Positions 49,581-61,072 of a stretch of 64,000 nt of DNA are shown piece after piece. The position numbers were made by a program, and so were the translations under genes. The stretch covers positions 93,515,352 to 93,579,351 of the forward strand of contig CM048841.1 in the NCBI GenBank assembly GCA_026545765.1. Direction: 5' to 3'. How positions within the stretch are numbered: position 1 is the first letter of the stretch; each line of letters begins with the position of its first letter. Origin of the DNA: Plantago major. Lineage: Eukaryota > Streptophyta > Magnoliopsida > Lamiales > Plantaginaceae. The notes below the pieces were generated by a model. That model was not told the DNA's origin and did not search any database. It saw nothing but the letters and a program-made list of their open reading frames with translations.

Positions 49581-49998
49581 AAACCTTTCCAATCGGATCC
49601 ACATTATAGAAATGGCATGTATTGTGGTTAATAAAATCTTCATTACTCGCATTAATGCACACAAACAATTTTAAATATGTGATGTTTTTAACTAAAAAAA
49701 TACAAGATTTGTAATTAAATACTTTTTTTTTGAAACATCAAAATCATTACTCAAATCAACGAAGTTTACACGAGCATAATAAATGTTCCATAATTACAAA
49801 TATCACGGATTTTCACTCCAACACACTAATCCATCGCATGTTTCACAAACCTTTTAGATCAGATCGACATTATATATTTAACTACAAACGTCATGTATTG
49901 TGCTTAATAAAATCTTCATTACTCACATTAATGCACACAAACATTTCTAAACATGTGATATTTGTGGCTAAAAAATGCAAGATTTGTAATTACATATG
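49581..49998 (+). repeat. Direct duplication of about 140-150 bp, offset about 270
   Basis: Copy one (49581-49720) and copy two (49847-49998) share TTAATAAAATCTTCATTACT, GCATTAATGCACACAAACA (CACATTAATG in copy two), ATGTGAT and AAGATTTGTAATTA in the same order. The copies have diverged moderately. The type is unknown. Confidence 0.8.
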
Positions 49999-50901
49999 TG
50001 ATGTTAATCCATATCTTTGTAGGAAGGTATCTCATATGATCGAAGGTTGGTGGTTTTTTTTTTTTTGAAACGAAAGGTTGGTGTTATAAGGCTCTGTTCT
50101 CTTCATCAGAACTGAACTGATTTAAACTGAAATTAATAGTTTTTCAGATAAAGAAAACATAGCCCTCATATATCTATTCTAGTAAAACTCATTATTGGTA
50201 GTAGACTATTAGTAATTTATACTCCTTGGTAAACTGAGGCATGTAATTAGTGCATCCTTAGACTGAGGCATCTAAATTCTTGGGTTCAACTCTAAGAAAT
50301 TAATAGTTGTTTAGGTAACGATCAATAAACCAGGTTAAATGTTCACTGTTGTATTCGGACTGTGTAATATTTTATCCTTTATAATACAAAATATAAAACT
50401 ATTGTTTACACTTTACACACAGTCGAGAAAATATAGGAAGTATACCTCGATCAAAAAAAAAAAGGCGTAAAAGAAAATGCATTATTTAATATGATTGCCT
50501 CTCAGATCATTAATTGTACAAAGCCGCCTATGTCCTACATAATTTATATGGTATCATAATATTGGTTACTACTTAAATGCAAACATCGATCCTTCAAAGG
50601 TATCTGATGACTCATTTTAAGGCCGTTTCGGGAAAAAAAATGAAAAAGAAAAAATTACGTTGAAAATAATATTAATTAATTAATTAAAATGACTTATTAT
50701 TTTCCTGGCCGTCATGAGAGTATCAAGTTTAATTAGTAAGGAATATCGAAATCCATATTAATTGAGAAGTGTTTTTGCTTTAATAAATAAAGTCAGTAAA
50801 TATAACTACAAAGAAATGATTATAATGCAAGAGCAATGAAAAATGGGAATCCAATCATATTTAAAGAATAATCGAGTTTCATTAAACATGTACACATTGT
50901 T

Positions 50902-50904
<3 letters not shown>

Positions 50905-50948
<44 letters not shown>
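50905..50948. repeat. (AT)22 microsatellite
   Basis: An uninterrupted AT dinucleotide run of 44 bases in intergenic DNA. Confidence 0.95.
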
Positions 50949-50950
<2 letters not shown>

Positions 50951-51376
50951 AAAAACCTAGTAAAAACACATCTATTTTAACATGTATGGTTCATGTTTTT
51001 TAATAATTAAATTTTCATTATATGATTTTATTAAATTATTTATTATTATAATTTAAGAGTAATTCGCGGTTAAAGTCGAAGACAGTTGATCGGTCAAAAT
51101 CAAAATGAAAAGATTTATTTGGAACGGAGGATGAAGTATAATGCTTCTTTCGGACGAGAAACAAATGTATGTGTATTTATTATATGTGGAAGAGTTGATA
51201 GCTTGATCAGGACTCTTATTATACGGTCTTGCTCGTTGGAGAGTAATTAATTGCCATCTCATTGATTTTAATTTCTTCAACTGACTTTTGAGCTAGATTT
51301 GATTGCAATGTACTATGTTTTATAATGTGTTTTATACATGTACATTGTTAATAAATCCAGAATAATATATATTTAA
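50949..51376. other. Intergenic DNA before the gypsy-type LTR
   Basis: AT-rich sequence. An open frame on the minus strand at 51053-51280 has no features of a real gene. Confidence 0.5.
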
Positions 51377-53585
51377 TGTAACAGCCCGAAAATTCATATT
51401 TCGAATTCAAGCGTTTTAACACGAACCGGAGCGTCAAAGCGTAATTCGTATAACGTGGGTAGTTTCCCAAGGCTTACTCACTTCATGTACCAGCCCAACT
51501 CTTTGTATTCCCAAACCATTTTGCTAGTCTAGCTAGTCCTAATCAATAATCTCATTAATTGCATTTAATCAAATTTATCACCCAGCCGTTTGAGAAGGGA
51601 GGGTTGTGTCCTCAATCTTATATCAAAAGCTCATCCCACTTGTTATAAAACATTTTCCCATCTTCATATCCAACATTTGAGTTTCATCAGAAGGTATATT
51701 TTATCAAGAGCATACAATTCTTTCGAGTAGTAGCAGTAGTGGGAGTTCTCGCACGTGGCGGTTGTTCGTTTGTGCTAGGACTTGCATGCATGTATGATGT
51801 TAATTTTACGTGGTTGATTATTATTTATGCTTTAATATGAAATTGATCCAAGTTCCCTTAGGACTTGTATTCACGTTTATATATATGTTGATTGTTAGAA
51901 TTATAAATTATGTTATATGCAAGTTTCTTTAGTTTCATATAGCTTAGGATCGCATTTGTCATATGATTTATACCAAGTTCATATATAATCTTCTAGCAAT
52001 TCATGTTTATAGCAAGCTACTATAGTTCATATATTCTAGAATTGAAGTTCTTATCGTTTATTATCTGTCTACATATTTTGCATGCTAAGTTTATAGTAAC
52101 TTTAGTATATGAATTTTAACTATGTGATATGCCTGGGGTACATTTGTAACTATGCATGATTTCTTAGAAGGGGGTAACATGTGACAATATATAGCCAAGT
52201 CTTTACCATGATGCATGTATTTTCATATAATCAGGCACGCTTGATTCATGACTTAGTGTACCACGCATATTAATTAGTGCTAAAGGTTCAACTTTAAGTC
52301 AAAATTGCCAATCTTATTGTATTTGTTGTTGTGCCGAATAGGGATTATACATGTATGTTGTGAGCCAATCCATTATGTTTGTTGTTGTTCTTTTTACAGA
52401 GACGATTATAGTTTGTACAATTTTAACATGATGCTTAATTGTTACTTAGATGTTGTTTAATGAGTTATAAATTATGATAGTTGTACTTGAATCATGATTT
52501 AAGGATTCCCTTCTTCCACTCTGTCCCGAAGAGTAACTAGGATTAGTATTACAGGGGGGACTGCAACGAATCCGGGTATTTGGAGTTACGAGGGTGTAGC
52601 TGGGGCACATATTATGTTTTCTGGCTTCCATCCCTTGGATAGATAGAGAGGGAGGGCAGAGCTTTTGATATCTAACATAATGCATGCAAGGTTCTTGGAC
52701 CAACCAAAGGTTCGCGATACCCTCTACAGCTTGACCTGCAGCAGTAACTTTTCTTTATGGCCAGTGTTACATGTATTAGTGATAGCTATTGTTTTTCTAA
52801 ATGTGTTGTTATGTTATTCGCACTAACTTAGGCTCATGCATGTTAGGGTAGATCACTCTAATAAAATGTAAGCCATAGGATTCAAGTTAATAATCATGTA
52901 AATTAACGGGCTCGTAGGGAATACCTTAGCACCACGTGTCCAAGTCAAGTATTCAAGTTATTCATATTGTTCACGGCTGGAAGGGGTACTAGTACTCCGA
53001 CCGGTAATTCATGTCATGCCATGTATGGCCACCATAGCTGACGGTAGAACCTACGATGCCAAGTGAGCTCATGTCAAGTTAACGCCAAGTCAAGTAATGT
53101 TTAAGAGGTTAAGTCAAGTCAAGTTATGTTAAGGGTCAAGTCATAGGTTATGTTGCATTATATTAAGTAAGACTAAAAGATTTAAAAGACATGAAGATAG
53201 AACTTTAGGTCATGGCACGTGCATGGAGCTTGTTCAGCCAGTGGTCACGGCTGACCCCTTTCTAAATATCAATTTTAGGTATTTGAAGTCCAGCTGATCG
53301 GAGTGGAGCGTGCCGGAGCAGTGATCTTTACCAGAAGCGTCTTTACCACTTTCAGTTTCATGTATTTAGAGTTTTGTATCAAAGCTTTTACGATATTAAA
53401 ATTCCGCTGCATTATTTTACTAGTTCACGGTTTAATATCAAGAATTTCATGTCAAGTCTTTTGACGCGTATTGCGTCTAGTAACGTTTTATATTTTAACA
53501 GGTCAAGTTCGCCGATTTTAAAAGCTCACACTCTAGCACGTATCATATTATTCATAATTCGTCTTTTAAAATTTGGGGCGTTACA
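51377..53585 (+). mobile_element. Solo LTR, Ty3/gypsy type, 2.2 kb
   Basis: Starts TGTAACAGCCCGAAAATT and ends AAATTTGGGGCGTTACA. The ends are inverted copies of one another (TGTAAC-GCCC), a pattern typical of long gypsy LTRs of the Tekay/Del kind. Flanks are TTTAA at 51372-51376 and TCTAA at 53586-53590, a 5-bp duplication with one mismatch. TTATAAAAC near 51644 fits an LTR promoter. An AAGTCAAGT word is repeated in the right third (about 53040-53150). No second LTR, primer binding site or coding domain is present in the window, so it is a solo LTR. Confidence 0.82.
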
Positions 53586-53590
53586 TCTAA

Positions 53591-54476
53591 GATGAAGCCG
53601 CGATAATTCAAGTGTTCTATATATATGCATTCACCGCAACAATAACAATTTATGTTAATAGAGTTTTAACTCATTTTAAAACTCTAATGTACTTCCAGAC
53701 TCTAGTATATTCAGTGGCAAATCAAGAGAAAATTTTAAACCGAAAATTCGAACCTGAATCCATTTAAGTATGATATAGTTCCATATACGCTTCTATTACA
53801 CTTAAAATTTGAATTTGTAGAGAGGTTTAGAAGGTTGTGATTTATCTTAGAGTTTCTAGAATTTGTACACTGCTATATTATGCTTATATTTAAGTTTTGA
53901 TAATTACCAGGGAGCACGTTGAAAGGTTGATATACACATAAATTGGTGTCGCGTTTTTCTCAATGTCAAAATCAATGTACTAATTAAAGATTGATTATTA
54001 CATTTCGCAGTCCCAAATTCGGCATGGTCATCACCTACTCCTTACGAAAAGAAAAGAAAATATTTTTGACAAAACATTATTTCCAGGGCCAGCAAATAAA
54101 GTTGAAAGCCACGTTCTTTACCACGTGAAATCACAAAACGTCGATATGATTTTCATTTTAGGATTAATAATCACAACATGAGCCACCATGCCCATATCGG
54201 TGCATGTTCCTTTCGAGAATTCATTCATAAAAGCTTTAGAATTTAACGTATTTGTTCTTGATCAATTTCAAAAGGGTGGGTGACCTAGTGGTAATTTTCT
54301 GACCGGCGTGTGCACGAGTGTTAACAAAGTAAGCAAAAAAGATTTAATGTTGTGGAATCAATATATCATTCCAAAACACTCTAGTAGTAATCATACCGGT
54401 CGAAAAAAATGAGATTTCGATCGAGTAGTCGTCGGATTGGGGCCGGGCAGTTCAAATTGGCCTAGTACTCCGGGCC
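53591..54476. other. Intergenic DNA, no gene recognised
   Basis: AT-rich sequence between the gypsy-type solo LTR and the next hAT element. I see no gene and no clear repeat. Confidence 0.45.
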
Positions 54477-54484
54477 ATTAAGGA

Positions 54485-55292
54485 CTATGTTTTAAGAGCC
54501 GGAATCGAAGGTCAAGCCGCTCACCTCCAAAAAAAGACAGATCAGGGGCGGACCGGTTCACCCGGAGAGAGCCGGATAGACGTCATATATATACATACAT
54601 ACATACATATACATAAAAAATAGAAAAATTACATATGTATAAGAGCTAGATCACATAAATCGTAAAGCGAGAGCAAAATTCGACATTTTAAAAAATATAC
54701 GAGAGAGATAGCGTTAATTATATTATTCATTAATTATTTAATGAATGTAGGTTATATTTATACCAACTAATTATAGGGAAATTGACCATAATAAAGTATT
54801 TTAAAATAAAATATCATACTACCAACCTTTTGAATCCCAATAACTAAGTCCATCATTTTGATGAAACCCAAAACAACCAAACCCTAGCTATACTTTAATG
54901 GAGGAGTTAATATTTCTCCTTTTCATTTTCACGGCAGATCCATCGTCTTTTCCCCTCTTCTTAACTTCCTCTAAATTAATTCTTTCTTCTTAATTTTCTC
55001 TGCGCCTGTGCCTCCTTCTACAATTTCTTCTTCTTCTTCTTCTTCTTAATTTCCTCTGTCAATCAATCAACAAACATTGAAGGAATTCAATAACGCTGGC
55101 TTCTTCCCATGACTTATTGCAAATTCCTTAATTTTTTTTTTCTTTTTTTACCCAAACCCGGTGGGAACCGCTGACCCGCCGGTTCCTGCGGGTTTGGGAT
55201 GGTTTTTGGCTTGGCGGCTTTTAAGCGGTTTTTTGTCCCTAATTGACCCGCCATCGCCAGTTTTCCGGTCAGATCCGAATTTTAAAACATAG
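54485..55292. mobile_element. Non-autonomous hAT element, 808 bp
   Basis: The left end CTATGTTTTAAGAGCCGGA and the right end (reverse complement CTATGTTTTAAAATTCGGA) are inverted repeats. Flanks ATTAAGGA (54477-54484) and ATTAAGGG (55293-55300) agree at 7 of 8 positions. The interior carries microsatellites, (TACA)n at about 54590-54616 and (TTC)n at 55025-55047. A stretch near 54870-55080 resembles a gene leader (AAACCCTA and CT-rich tracts), so gene capture is possible but unproven. Confidence 0.78.
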
Positions 55293-55300
55293 ATTAAGGG

Positions 55301-55958
55301 GTAAAGAAAGCGAAATGTTTATTTTTACTTATCAAACACTCCAAATTGTGATTATTACAGTAGTATTTTAAAGTAATAATATAACACGGCGCGTGGGGCT
55401 GAGCGATCAATTTGATTTGTCATAGTACAATTCTACCTAAAATGATAAAAGGCCAACTCTGTGCGCGTGAGAAACACCGCTTCTTCTTCTCAGAATTCTC
55501 TTTCTTCCATCAATGTCTTTTCACCCAAATCAATTTTGCATCCCCACACTCCTTTAACAAATTAAATAAATAAATATATATCAATTTTTTTTATCTCATT
55601 CTGAGCTTCATGAAGATATAATTTATTCTGGATTTGGAGAATATTCGATCATGGATCGGATCTAATACATTCCGGCGGATAAGCCGCAGTCGGCGAAGTT
55701 GCCTTCTTCTATACGGCATCGTTCCGATCATGAAGAAAGTTAGAGCTGAGTTCAAACAAACAGTGAACAAGTTTGACAAATAGAAGAGATCTTTCTTCTC
55801 CGATTTTAATATTTGTTGCTCTGTTTTGTAGATCTCTAAATAAAAACTGAAAACTTTGATTGAGGAAGAAATAACCATGGTCATAATAATTTTGTGTAAA
55901 CATTGAACAGATTTGAGGCAAGAGTGGAAAAAGAAAAGGAGAGAAGGAATCAATGGCA
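55301..55958. other. Intergenic DNA, no gene recognised
   Basis: Two overlapping minus-strand open frames (55591-55959 and 55709-55921) lack family features. Nothing else is recognised. Confidence 0.45.
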
Positions 55959-55963
55959 ATAAA

Positions 55964-56268
55964 GGGTTTGTTAGACCCCTATTTTAGTGGTCTCACCATT
56001 TCAGGGATTCACAGTGTGAGACCCTGCTACAGTGACAGGGTGAAATTACCGGGGTAAGATCGGGGTTCGAATTTTCCGCAATAAAAATGAGGACATTGAG
56101 GTAATAAAACAAATGGGTCTGTAAAAAGTAGTAGTACTGGAGACGACATTGACGAGACCATGTGAATGTCCATATGGGTTGGAAAGTACTACTCCTATAA
56201 AGTAGGAAAATTCGATCTCGGTGGTCTCACCCTCTCACTGTAGCAGTAGAATTCACAGTAACAAACCT
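55964..56268. mobile_element. Foldback element, 305 bp, with 5-bp target duplication
   Basis: The left end GGGTTTGTTA and the reverse complement of the right end, AGGTTTGTTA, match. Pairing continues through CTGCTACAGTGA-AGGGTGA and GATCG-GAATTTTCC in both arms. ATAAA flanks it at 55959-55963 and 56269-56273. The superfamily is unclear: 5 bp is unusual for hAT, and the terminal sequence is not one I recognise. Confidence 0.6.
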
Positions 56269-56273
56269 ATAAA

Positions 56274-58380
56274 CTAAAAATGGAATTAATTCTACTCCGA
56301 AGTCAGAATTGTCTATTTGATGATGATAAAAGGAAACTTTCTTCACTCACCGATTATTACTTGTGACTTGTGAGGTTGTGTACAGATCATGGAAAGTTGC
56401 AGAGTAAACAATCAAACGTCGTATGGAAATGGAGTTGATTATTAATTCCATCTTGAATTTAAATTGCATTCAATATTTTTTAACTTTAACTACGATCTAA
56501 TCTTAAATTGTAAATGTAAAATATTCAATTAAATTATATAATAAAATTTTAATTTCAAAATTTTAACTTATATGATTTAATTGAGTATTTACGGTAGTCA
56601 AAGTTCAAAAATGTTAACTGGAAAAAGTTAAAATGGAACATTTGATCTGAAATGGAGAGAGTAATATTTTTATTTTCTCACGAATTTTTCGTTTATGTAA
56701 ACCAACCAAGCGATGATCTCTATGAAGACAGACAAATAATCTCTAATTTTTATTACATACAGTAAATCCTAAATTTCACTTCGACTCAATCATGATTAGG
56801 AGAAATTCATTGAATTGGTCATATATTATTGCATTTTTAACGCATTATGTATAATAATCGATCTTCTTAAGAAAACCAAACTGGCTGCATTACATTTTTC
56901 AAATTAATTTTCCAAATTCATTACTTTTTTGACCATCGACTAATAAAAAGTTTCGTTATTGATTGAACTTCTTTTTTCCAAATTTGGAAAAGAAGCTTCA
57001 AAGTTTTTTTAAAAAGAAGGAGCTTGTTATATTTTTATTCCGAAAATATCCCTACCCAAATTAACCTAAATTAGACTAAATAAAATAAGAAGTAAAAACA
57101 CCCATATTACCAAGCAACGAATTCTATACATCATGCACCCAATATTATCACCCAATAATTCTATATACATCAATTACTAATTTTTTTCATTACTAAGTTA
57201 AAATGCTCAACGATTATTTCTTTCAACTTCTGATAATTTTGATGATGTTATTAAAGTGGCAATGTAAAATACATTAAATATATATTATAATTATTGGACA
57301 AAATATGATATATTATTATTTAAAAAACTATAGACTAATAATACGATAAGAAAGGTTAAAGACAAGAAAAATAAAAGTAATGCCCTTTTATGTCATTTTA
57401 CAACACCAAGGCTTTTCACTAATTTAAACACCTACATTTAAAACCACTAACTTTTCACTACTAATAAATTAACTAATTAAGCTTTCAAATTACCTAAACC
57501 AAATTTACTAAATTTTTCGATTATTTTTCTTTAAGGTCTCTAGATATGACTACAATGTTGGTCCGCCCCTTTTGATGCCCTGGTAAAGAAGCTCCCGATG
57601 TAATTACTCTATTATGAATGCATATTTATAATGAACTCGATGTACTAACTTGTAAATATAAGAATGCATATCATTGATATGGTAGTGTATGTTTTAACAA
57701 ATCTGGAATCATTTGTAATATATATGTAAATTAGACTTTAATTAAAAAAACCAATATGTATTATTCATTCTAATTTTAATCCCTAACGCAACTCCAACAA
57801 AATCAATTTATCATTTCAAAAACTTAATTTGTCTTCTCCAATTAAATTTCAAGTCCTAAATCAACCCAACGGAATCAATTCATCAACTCAATCCGTCTTC
57901 TCCAATTAAATTCAAAATCTAATTCAACCCCAACATAACCAATTCATCATTTAAAAAAATAACAATGGTAACCAATATTTCTTCTCCATCTTCTTTAATT
58001 AAATTGAAACATATTAATTTGCACCAACTCAAACCCTAATTCAACTCGGAAAAAGACAACTCATTATCAGAAACAATAATAGTACTTATCTTCATATGTT
58101 TTTTCTATTATTTGTAACTAAATGTCACAATGACACGCATAGTGTGTTCTCACGTTCTAGTATTAATATATTTTTCCTAGTAACTTCATCTAAAGCTCTA
58201 CTATCTTTTAGCCTGGCATTTTAGTGATTGTTTAATTTCCTACCTAGATTTTTAGGGAATGTTCTATGATCACTACTGCATGGAGAAAAGGCCATGCAGA
58301 TAAATTAGCACATAATCCACTAAAGTTATGGTCAATTTGCAACATGCGGCCCCTTACAAAGACAACTTAATTACTTTTGT
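56274..58380. other. AT-rich intergenic DNA
   Basis: No gene is recognised. A partly self-complementary block at about 56470-56670, ending ATGGAGAGAGTAATA, resembles a decayed Stowaway element. Around 57830-57960 the phrase CTTCTCCAATTAAATT is repeated in tandem-like fashion. Confidence 0.4.
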
Positions 58381-58389
58381 ACCACTCTT

Positions 58390-58628
58390 CACTTTTCCCC
58401 ACATGATTTTTACATATATTATCTCCCATATCCTTTTTCCAATAATTGTACATAATCTCTCTTTAATTTCTATTCATAAAAAGCTCTCAAATTTACAGTG
58501 GCTAAGGCTTAATCTTTTCCATCTTCAACGTGTTTTATTTTATCATCTATGTATGGTTAATCACTTTTCCGGTCCCCCACATGATTTTAGGTTATTATCT
58601 TTCATTTTCTTTTCCAATAATCGTACAG
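58390..58628 (+). repeat. Direct duplication, copies about 174 bp apart
   Basis: CACTTTTCC, then CCCACATGATTTT, TTATCT and TTTTCCAATAAT-GTACA occur in the same order at about 58390-58452 and 58562-58628. The open frame of 101 codons here is a by-product of this repeat. Confidence 0.65.
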
Positions 58629-58639
58629 ATTAATGCTTT

Positions 58640-59735
58640 TTATATCATGTACAAATAGAGACAGATCCAAGAATTAAAATTTGGAAGAATGAATGGCCAA
58701 ATGTGATAATGGAGAAACTTTACTGGATGAGAAGATAAATTTCTGGCGGCCAAAAAAGGCAAATTCCAAAAGTTGAGCGGATGCCGAAGCCTGTGGTGTC
58801 CCATATAATTAATCTTCTCCGCCTTAACGTTCACGACATAAGATTATTAGAACCGACGATATATTCATGAAAAAATAGATAGTTATTCTTTTTGAAACAA
58901 CAAATACTTTTATTAATATTGAAACAATATCCCTCTAGAGAACTTTATGTATTTTTCATATTTTGATGTCACGTATAATTTCAATTCACACATGAAAAAA
59001 TAAATGAAACTATCATGCATATGCCAAGTGATTTAAAATTTTAATTTGATAAAACTTACACATTTTACAACTCAAATTATAACTTTTACCACATTTTTCT
59101 AAATTTATGATTTATTTAATTTTTCACATAAACGGTGCGCTAAGTCAATGGAGGAAGTAAGTATTGAAGTATTAATATAAATGAATAGATTATGCACCTA
59201 TTTACAAGTTCGAGATTTAAATGTGATTGAATTTTATTATGGTACGTAATAGAGCATTTAGCTCGGATTCAACCTGGACCTGAATCTCGTCGACGACAAA
59301 TTGCACATTATATTAAATTTTTTATTGAATGACCTCTCTTTTAGAGGTTAAAACCGATCAAGAGTTTGGGATTACAAAAATGTATTGGGACACACACACT
59401 TTATGGTAATAATAATTCACATGATCTGAAGTTGTATGCTCCCCCTTCCCCTGATTGCAGTAAGCAATGTGCTTCAATTAATTTGCCAAAAAGAATGTAA
59501 GAGAAAAATAGAAAAAGTAAATAAAGAAAACATGTAGCTACCACTGGCACTGAACAAATAAAACAAGTAAAGTAGTAGTACTATAGAATTACAAACGCAT
59601 GTTCCCATTAAACTCAAGCTATTTAATTAGAAAACTGTGTTTGACAGCCATTGTTTTAGTGTCCTATTCAGACAAGTCTTTGAATGAGGTAAGTCTAATA
59701 TTCTAGTTTGTACCAAAACTTTTTACTATAATTAC
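58640..59735. other. Intergenic DNA upstream of the extensin gene
   Basis: No gene is seen. The segment at about 58930-59160 ends in TCAATGGAGGAAGTA, which resembles a Stowaway terminus, but its partner end is weak. Confidence 0.4.
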
Positions 59736-59771
59736 TTGATTATTTTACTGATAAAGCCGAAATGTTTAAGC

Positions 59772-59780
59772 TATATAAAG
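59772..59780 (+). promoter_or_regulatory. TATA box of the extensin gene
   Basis: TATATAAAG lies 52 bases before the extensin ATG, giving a short leader of about 20-25 bases if transcription starts at the usual distance. Confidence 0.7.
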
Positions 59781-59823
59781 GGGTGCTCAGTCCCTAGAGA
59801 AAGAACACAACTTAAACACAAAC

Positions 59824-61038
59824 ATGGGAACCAAAGCAATGGTTTCTCTAACTTATGCCACTCTCCTAGTGGCTATACTGGCACTTTGCATGCCAACAAC
59901 CATCAATGCCAACGATCATTACATGTACGGGTCACCTCCACCACCTAAAAAGTATCCAACACCAACTCCCGTGCATAAGTCCCCGCCACCACCAACACCG
60001 GTCTACAAATATCCTCCGCCACCTCCTCCAAAGAAATCACCACCACCGCCCACACCGGTGTACAAGTCTCCCCCACCACCTAAGAAATCTCCACCACCTC
60101 CAACACCGGTGTCCAAGTCTCCTCCACCTCCTAAGAAATCACCACCGCCGCCAACCCCGGTGTACAAGTCCCCTCCCCCTCCAAAGAAGCCTCACGTACA
60201 CAAGTCTCCACCACCTCCTCCTCCTAAGAAATCTCCACCACCACCAACACCCGTGTACAAGTCACCACCACCTCCCAAGAAATCTCCCCCGCCACCAACA
60301 CCAGTGTATAAGTCACCACCTCCTCCCAAGAAGCCGTACGTCTACAAGTCCCCACCTCCACCACCTCCCAAGAAATCTCCCCCGCCACCAACACCCGTTT
60401 ACAAGTCTCCACCTCCTCCCAAGAAGTCTCCACCACCACCAACACCAGTGTACAAGCCTCCACCGCCTCCCAAGAAGTCTCCACCACCACCAACACCAGT
60501 GTACAAGTCACCACCTCCACCCAAGAAGTCTCCACCACCACCCGTGTACAAGTCTCCACCTCCTCCTATGAAATCACCGCCACCACCAACACCTGTTTAC
60601 AAGTCTCCACCTCCTCCCAAGAAATCTCCACCACCACCAACCCCAGTGTATAAGTCACCACCACCTCCGAAGGATCCTTACGTACATAAATCTCCACCTC
60701 CACCTCCTCCTAAGAAATCTCCACCACCACCAACACCTGTTTATAAGTCTCCACCTCCTCCCAAGAAATCTCCACCACCACCAACACCTGTGTACAAGTC
60801 TCCACCCCCTCCCATGAAGTCTCCGCCACCACCCACACCTGTTTACAAGTCTCCATCTCCTCCCAAGAAATCTCCACCACCACCAACTCCTGTATATAAG
60901 TCACCACCACCCCCCAAAGAGCATTACGTACATAAATCTCCACCACCACCACCTCCCAAAAAGTCTCATCCGCCACCAACACCAGTTCACAAATCTCCAC
61001 CATACTACTACACTTCTCCACCTCCACCACACTACTAG
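59824..61038 (+). CDS. Extensin (hydroxyproline-rich cell-wall glycoprotein)
   Basis: A single coding exon of 404 residues. Residues 1-29 are a signal peptide (LTYATLLVAILALCMP, then INA before NDHYMYG). The rest is almost wholly repeats of SPPPPKK-SPPPPTPVYK. Ser-Pro4 blocks are hydroxylated and arabinosylated, VYK tyrosines can be cross-linked by peroxidase, and Lys/His residues bind pectin. At four places the repeat is interrupted by a His/Tyr unit (HVHK, YVYK, YVHK, YVHK) followed by SPPPPPPKK, giving a higher-order period. The end, SPPYYYTSPPPPHY, is a typical extensin C-terminus. The protein would be secreted and insolubilised in the wall. The strong CCA/CCT codon use creates long false open frames on the other strands. 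A 3' UTR intron follows. Confidence 0.96.
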   Translation: MGTKAMVSLTYATLLVAILALCMPTTINANDHYMYGSPPPPKKYPTPTPVHKSPPPPTPVYKYPPPPPPKKSPPPPTPVYKSPPPPKKSPPPPTPVSKSPPPPKKSPPPPTPVYKSPPPPKKPHVHKSPPPPPPKKSPPPPTPVYKSPPPPKKSPPPPTPVYKSPPPPKKPYVYKSPPPPPPKKSPPPPTPVYKSPPPPKKSPPPPTPVYKPPPPPKKSPPPPTPVYKSPPPPKKSPPPPVYKSPPPPMKSPPPPTPVYKSPPPPKKSPPPPTPVYKSPPPPKDPYVHKSPPPPPPKKSPPPPTPVYKSPPPPKKSPPPPTPVYKSPPPPMKSPPPPTPVYKSPSPPKKSPPPPTPVYKSPPPPKEHYVHKSPPPPPPKKSHPPPTPVHKSPPYYYTSPPPPHY

Positions 61039-61072
61039 TTACATCATGAACATGGAAGTGCAACTTCCCCAA

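Noticed and set aside
49730..50068. 112-codon plus-strand frame
   Set aside because: It covers the second copy of a duplicated AT-rich segment and starts from a non-ATG codon; no domain is visible.
58328..58633. 101-codon plus-strand frame
   Set aside because: It spans the two copies of a local duplication. The residue composition and lack of a promoter argue against a gene.
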